Source: Lumbricus terrestris
Lineage: Eukaryota > Annelida > Clitellata > Crassiclitellata > Lumbricidae
Reading direction: 5' to 3'
Length of the DNA stretch: 64,000 nucleotides
Assembly (NCBI GenBank): GCA_949752735.1
Contig: OX457046.1
Span: 37,517,507-37,581,506 of the forward strand
Under the pieces are notes generated by a model, which made no database searches, was not told where the DNA came from, and saw nothing but the letters and a program-made list of their open reading frames with translations. The position numbers and the translations under genes are program-made. Positions 62,421 to 64,000 of this stretch are shown here, in pieces. How positions within the stretch are numbered: position 1 is the stretch's first letter; each line of letters begins with the position of its first letter.

Positions 62421-62560
62421 GTACCGTATTTTCGCGAATATAACACGCACACGGGTATAACACGCACCCGAATATAACACGCTACTTTTTGCGATTTGAG
62501 TAAAAGTTGAATTGTATAACACGCACCCGACTATAAGACGCATTTTCGTGCCTTCATTCC
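62420..62560. mobile_element. MITE-like fragment with ATAACACGCAC repeats
   Basis: GTACCGTATTTTCGCGAATA followed by three ATAACACGCACCCGA-type repeats and CTATAAGACGCA. The terminus is of a kind common in mariner/pogo-type MITEs; a matching opposite end was not found. Confidence 0.45.
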
Positions 62561-64000
62561 GCTCTAGTACTCGAACGTGCACGGTAACGTTAATGTTACT
62601 CTAGCGTTTTATAATTTATGACTGCATAGAGTCGTAACTGATTCAATTATACACAAATTAAAATCATGTATTTGATAAACAAATCGTTTTGCTAAGATTA
62701 ACATTTCAATAAAGTCAATCATATATAATTTTCTATATAAATATAAAAACTTGTAAGTGGAAATTACCGTGTTCCTGGTTCTTTAGCCTACTTGCTGCTC
62801 CACAAGGTAAGGTCATCGTCGTTTAAGGATTGTAGCATTAGTGCAATGAATAAGAATGAGTAGTCTTCATAAAAACCGATTAAGTGTATTTTAGCGAATT
62901 TCGGTATGCGCTCATTGTAGCATTATTTTTCTATCAATCGAATATAATTGAAGTTATATTGATGCAAAAATTCTTTTAATCAATATCATATCCTTAATTA
63001 ACGATCTTAAACTATCGTTCTATGGGGTAATGACGGGCGTAGGCTACACTTAGCAGCTTAGTACCAGCGTAAGCTGCTCTTATAATGACGGTCTTAACCT
63101 AGGAAATAAAATATAGTATATCAGAGTTTACGTAATTTAGACCAAGATAATATAAGTAGGCACATATATAAGTGGAAGATGTATTTAAAATCTTTAACCT
63201 ACGCGCGTTATTTAACAATGAAAACGGACATTTTCACGCACATGTGACTGATCCAATATGGCCGCTAACGCGATGGGATGGATTTGCTGATAAATTCGCG
63301 ATTTCCTTGTAGAATTAGGTTTAAATGGTGACAGTTTCGACAAATCTGGCCGTTAATAATTGTTTGATATAGCAAATGACGAAAATAAACTATGTTTGTC
63401 CAAAGGAAATCCTGATTTTGACACGAGTTCTCAAAGGGCATTCACCGTAATTGGCATCTGTTGCTAAACGGAAAGCGGGATGACAATATTTGATATCTGG
63501 CAAGCAAGTCCGGAAAATTGAACTTAATTTTTGATGCCGTTGACAATATTTACATTTGTGATATGGAAGAGGCAGCGGAGGACACTGAAAAGGAAGTTTA
63601 CCTGGGCTGTTTAAAAATCGCAAAATTATGCGCTATATAATTAAAAAACCTAATTTTCTTAGCTTCATACCTAGCGAATAGCAAGCGATAATACAAAATA
63701 CTGCCTGCATAAATTTATTTACTGCTTTATTGAAAACAACAGACAATTGCAATTTATTTATAGTAATATTTAACTTTTGTATTTAAGGTCAAATCATAAG
63801 TTGTTAAACTTTAAATTGTAACTTTCTGCGTCTCTGATAGTTCTTTGATAATAATAATAATAAACGAACTGAACTCGGACTTCATGTCCTATCGATTTTG
63901 TTGACGTCCATATCTCTGTATATTGTCAGAAAACAACTTTTACCGTAGTTTTTGACCATGACCTGAAAATAATCTGGCACAAAATTTGACTATGTAAAAA
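62561..64000. other. AT-rich DNA, nothing recognised
   Basis: No supported gene or repeat. Short ATG frames such as at 63564 are too short to judge. Confidence 0.4.

Noticed and set aside
62331..62582. Minus-strand frame as a possible terminal exon of a third gene
   Set aside because: Runs into a MITE-like repeat upstream and has no recognisable homology.
63564..63638. Short frame MEEAAEDTEKEV near the window end as a possible first exon
   Set aside because: Only 24 codons before a stop and no convincing donor; cannot be judged without downstream sequence.

Overview
This is nuclear DNA from an animal, almost certainly a marine invertebrate. Two protein-coding genes are recognisable, both on the + strand. 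They sit in AT-rich, repeat-laden DNA full of microsatellites, minisatellites, tRNA-derived SINEs, non-LTR retrotransposon ends and small DNA transposons. No operons, CRISPR arrays or prokaryotic signals are present. The phylum cannot be fixed from the sequence. Very frequent TAGGCCTA-type words and the repeat style suggest an invertebrate deuterostome or a lophotrochozoan, which is a weak inference.

Layout. 1-640 holds a 30-bp repeat array. 640-2024 is CpG-rich 5' flank with a long CAGA/GA tract. 2025-4076 is a single-exon Frizzled receptor, closest to Frizzled-4. It has an intact ten-cysteine domain and a seven-helix core, but a degenerate Dishevelled-binding motif. 4077-19560 is intergenic: microsatellites, an orphan CpG-rich block near 8.8-9.2 kb, and a series of short DNA transposons. 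19560-20386 is the probable ARID2 promoter and 5' UTR, with two NRF-1-like palindromes in duplicated modules and a YY1-like site. 20387-57426 is a complete ARID2 (BAF200, PBAF chromatin-remodelling subunit). I reconstructed it as 20 coding exons with matching splice phases, giving 2190 residues: ARID domain, armadillo-like region, RFX-like DNA-binding domain, long Ser/Gln-rich region, basic nuclear-localisation cluster, two C2H2 fingers and the family C-terminus. 57427-64000 holds its 3' UTR and further repeats; no third gene could be supported.

The two genes have no evident functional link. One is a Wnt receptor at the cell surface, the other a nuclear chromatin factor; they lie head to tail about 16 kb apart.

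The mobile-element record is the most informative part of the window. Seven hAT-like elements have perfect 8-bp target-site duplications, including one inserted six bases inside another. Three short families recur. A SINE family shares its 3' tail with CR1/L2-like LINE fragments. A Helitron-like element has a canonical 3' hairpin and CTAG end. An 840-bp unit in ARID2 intron 3 is tandemly triplicated with one base difference seen across the three copies, and it contains pieces of two older repeats found elsewhere here. ARID2 introns also carry many 18-45 bp minisatellites, one of which is open in all six frames and mimics a gene.
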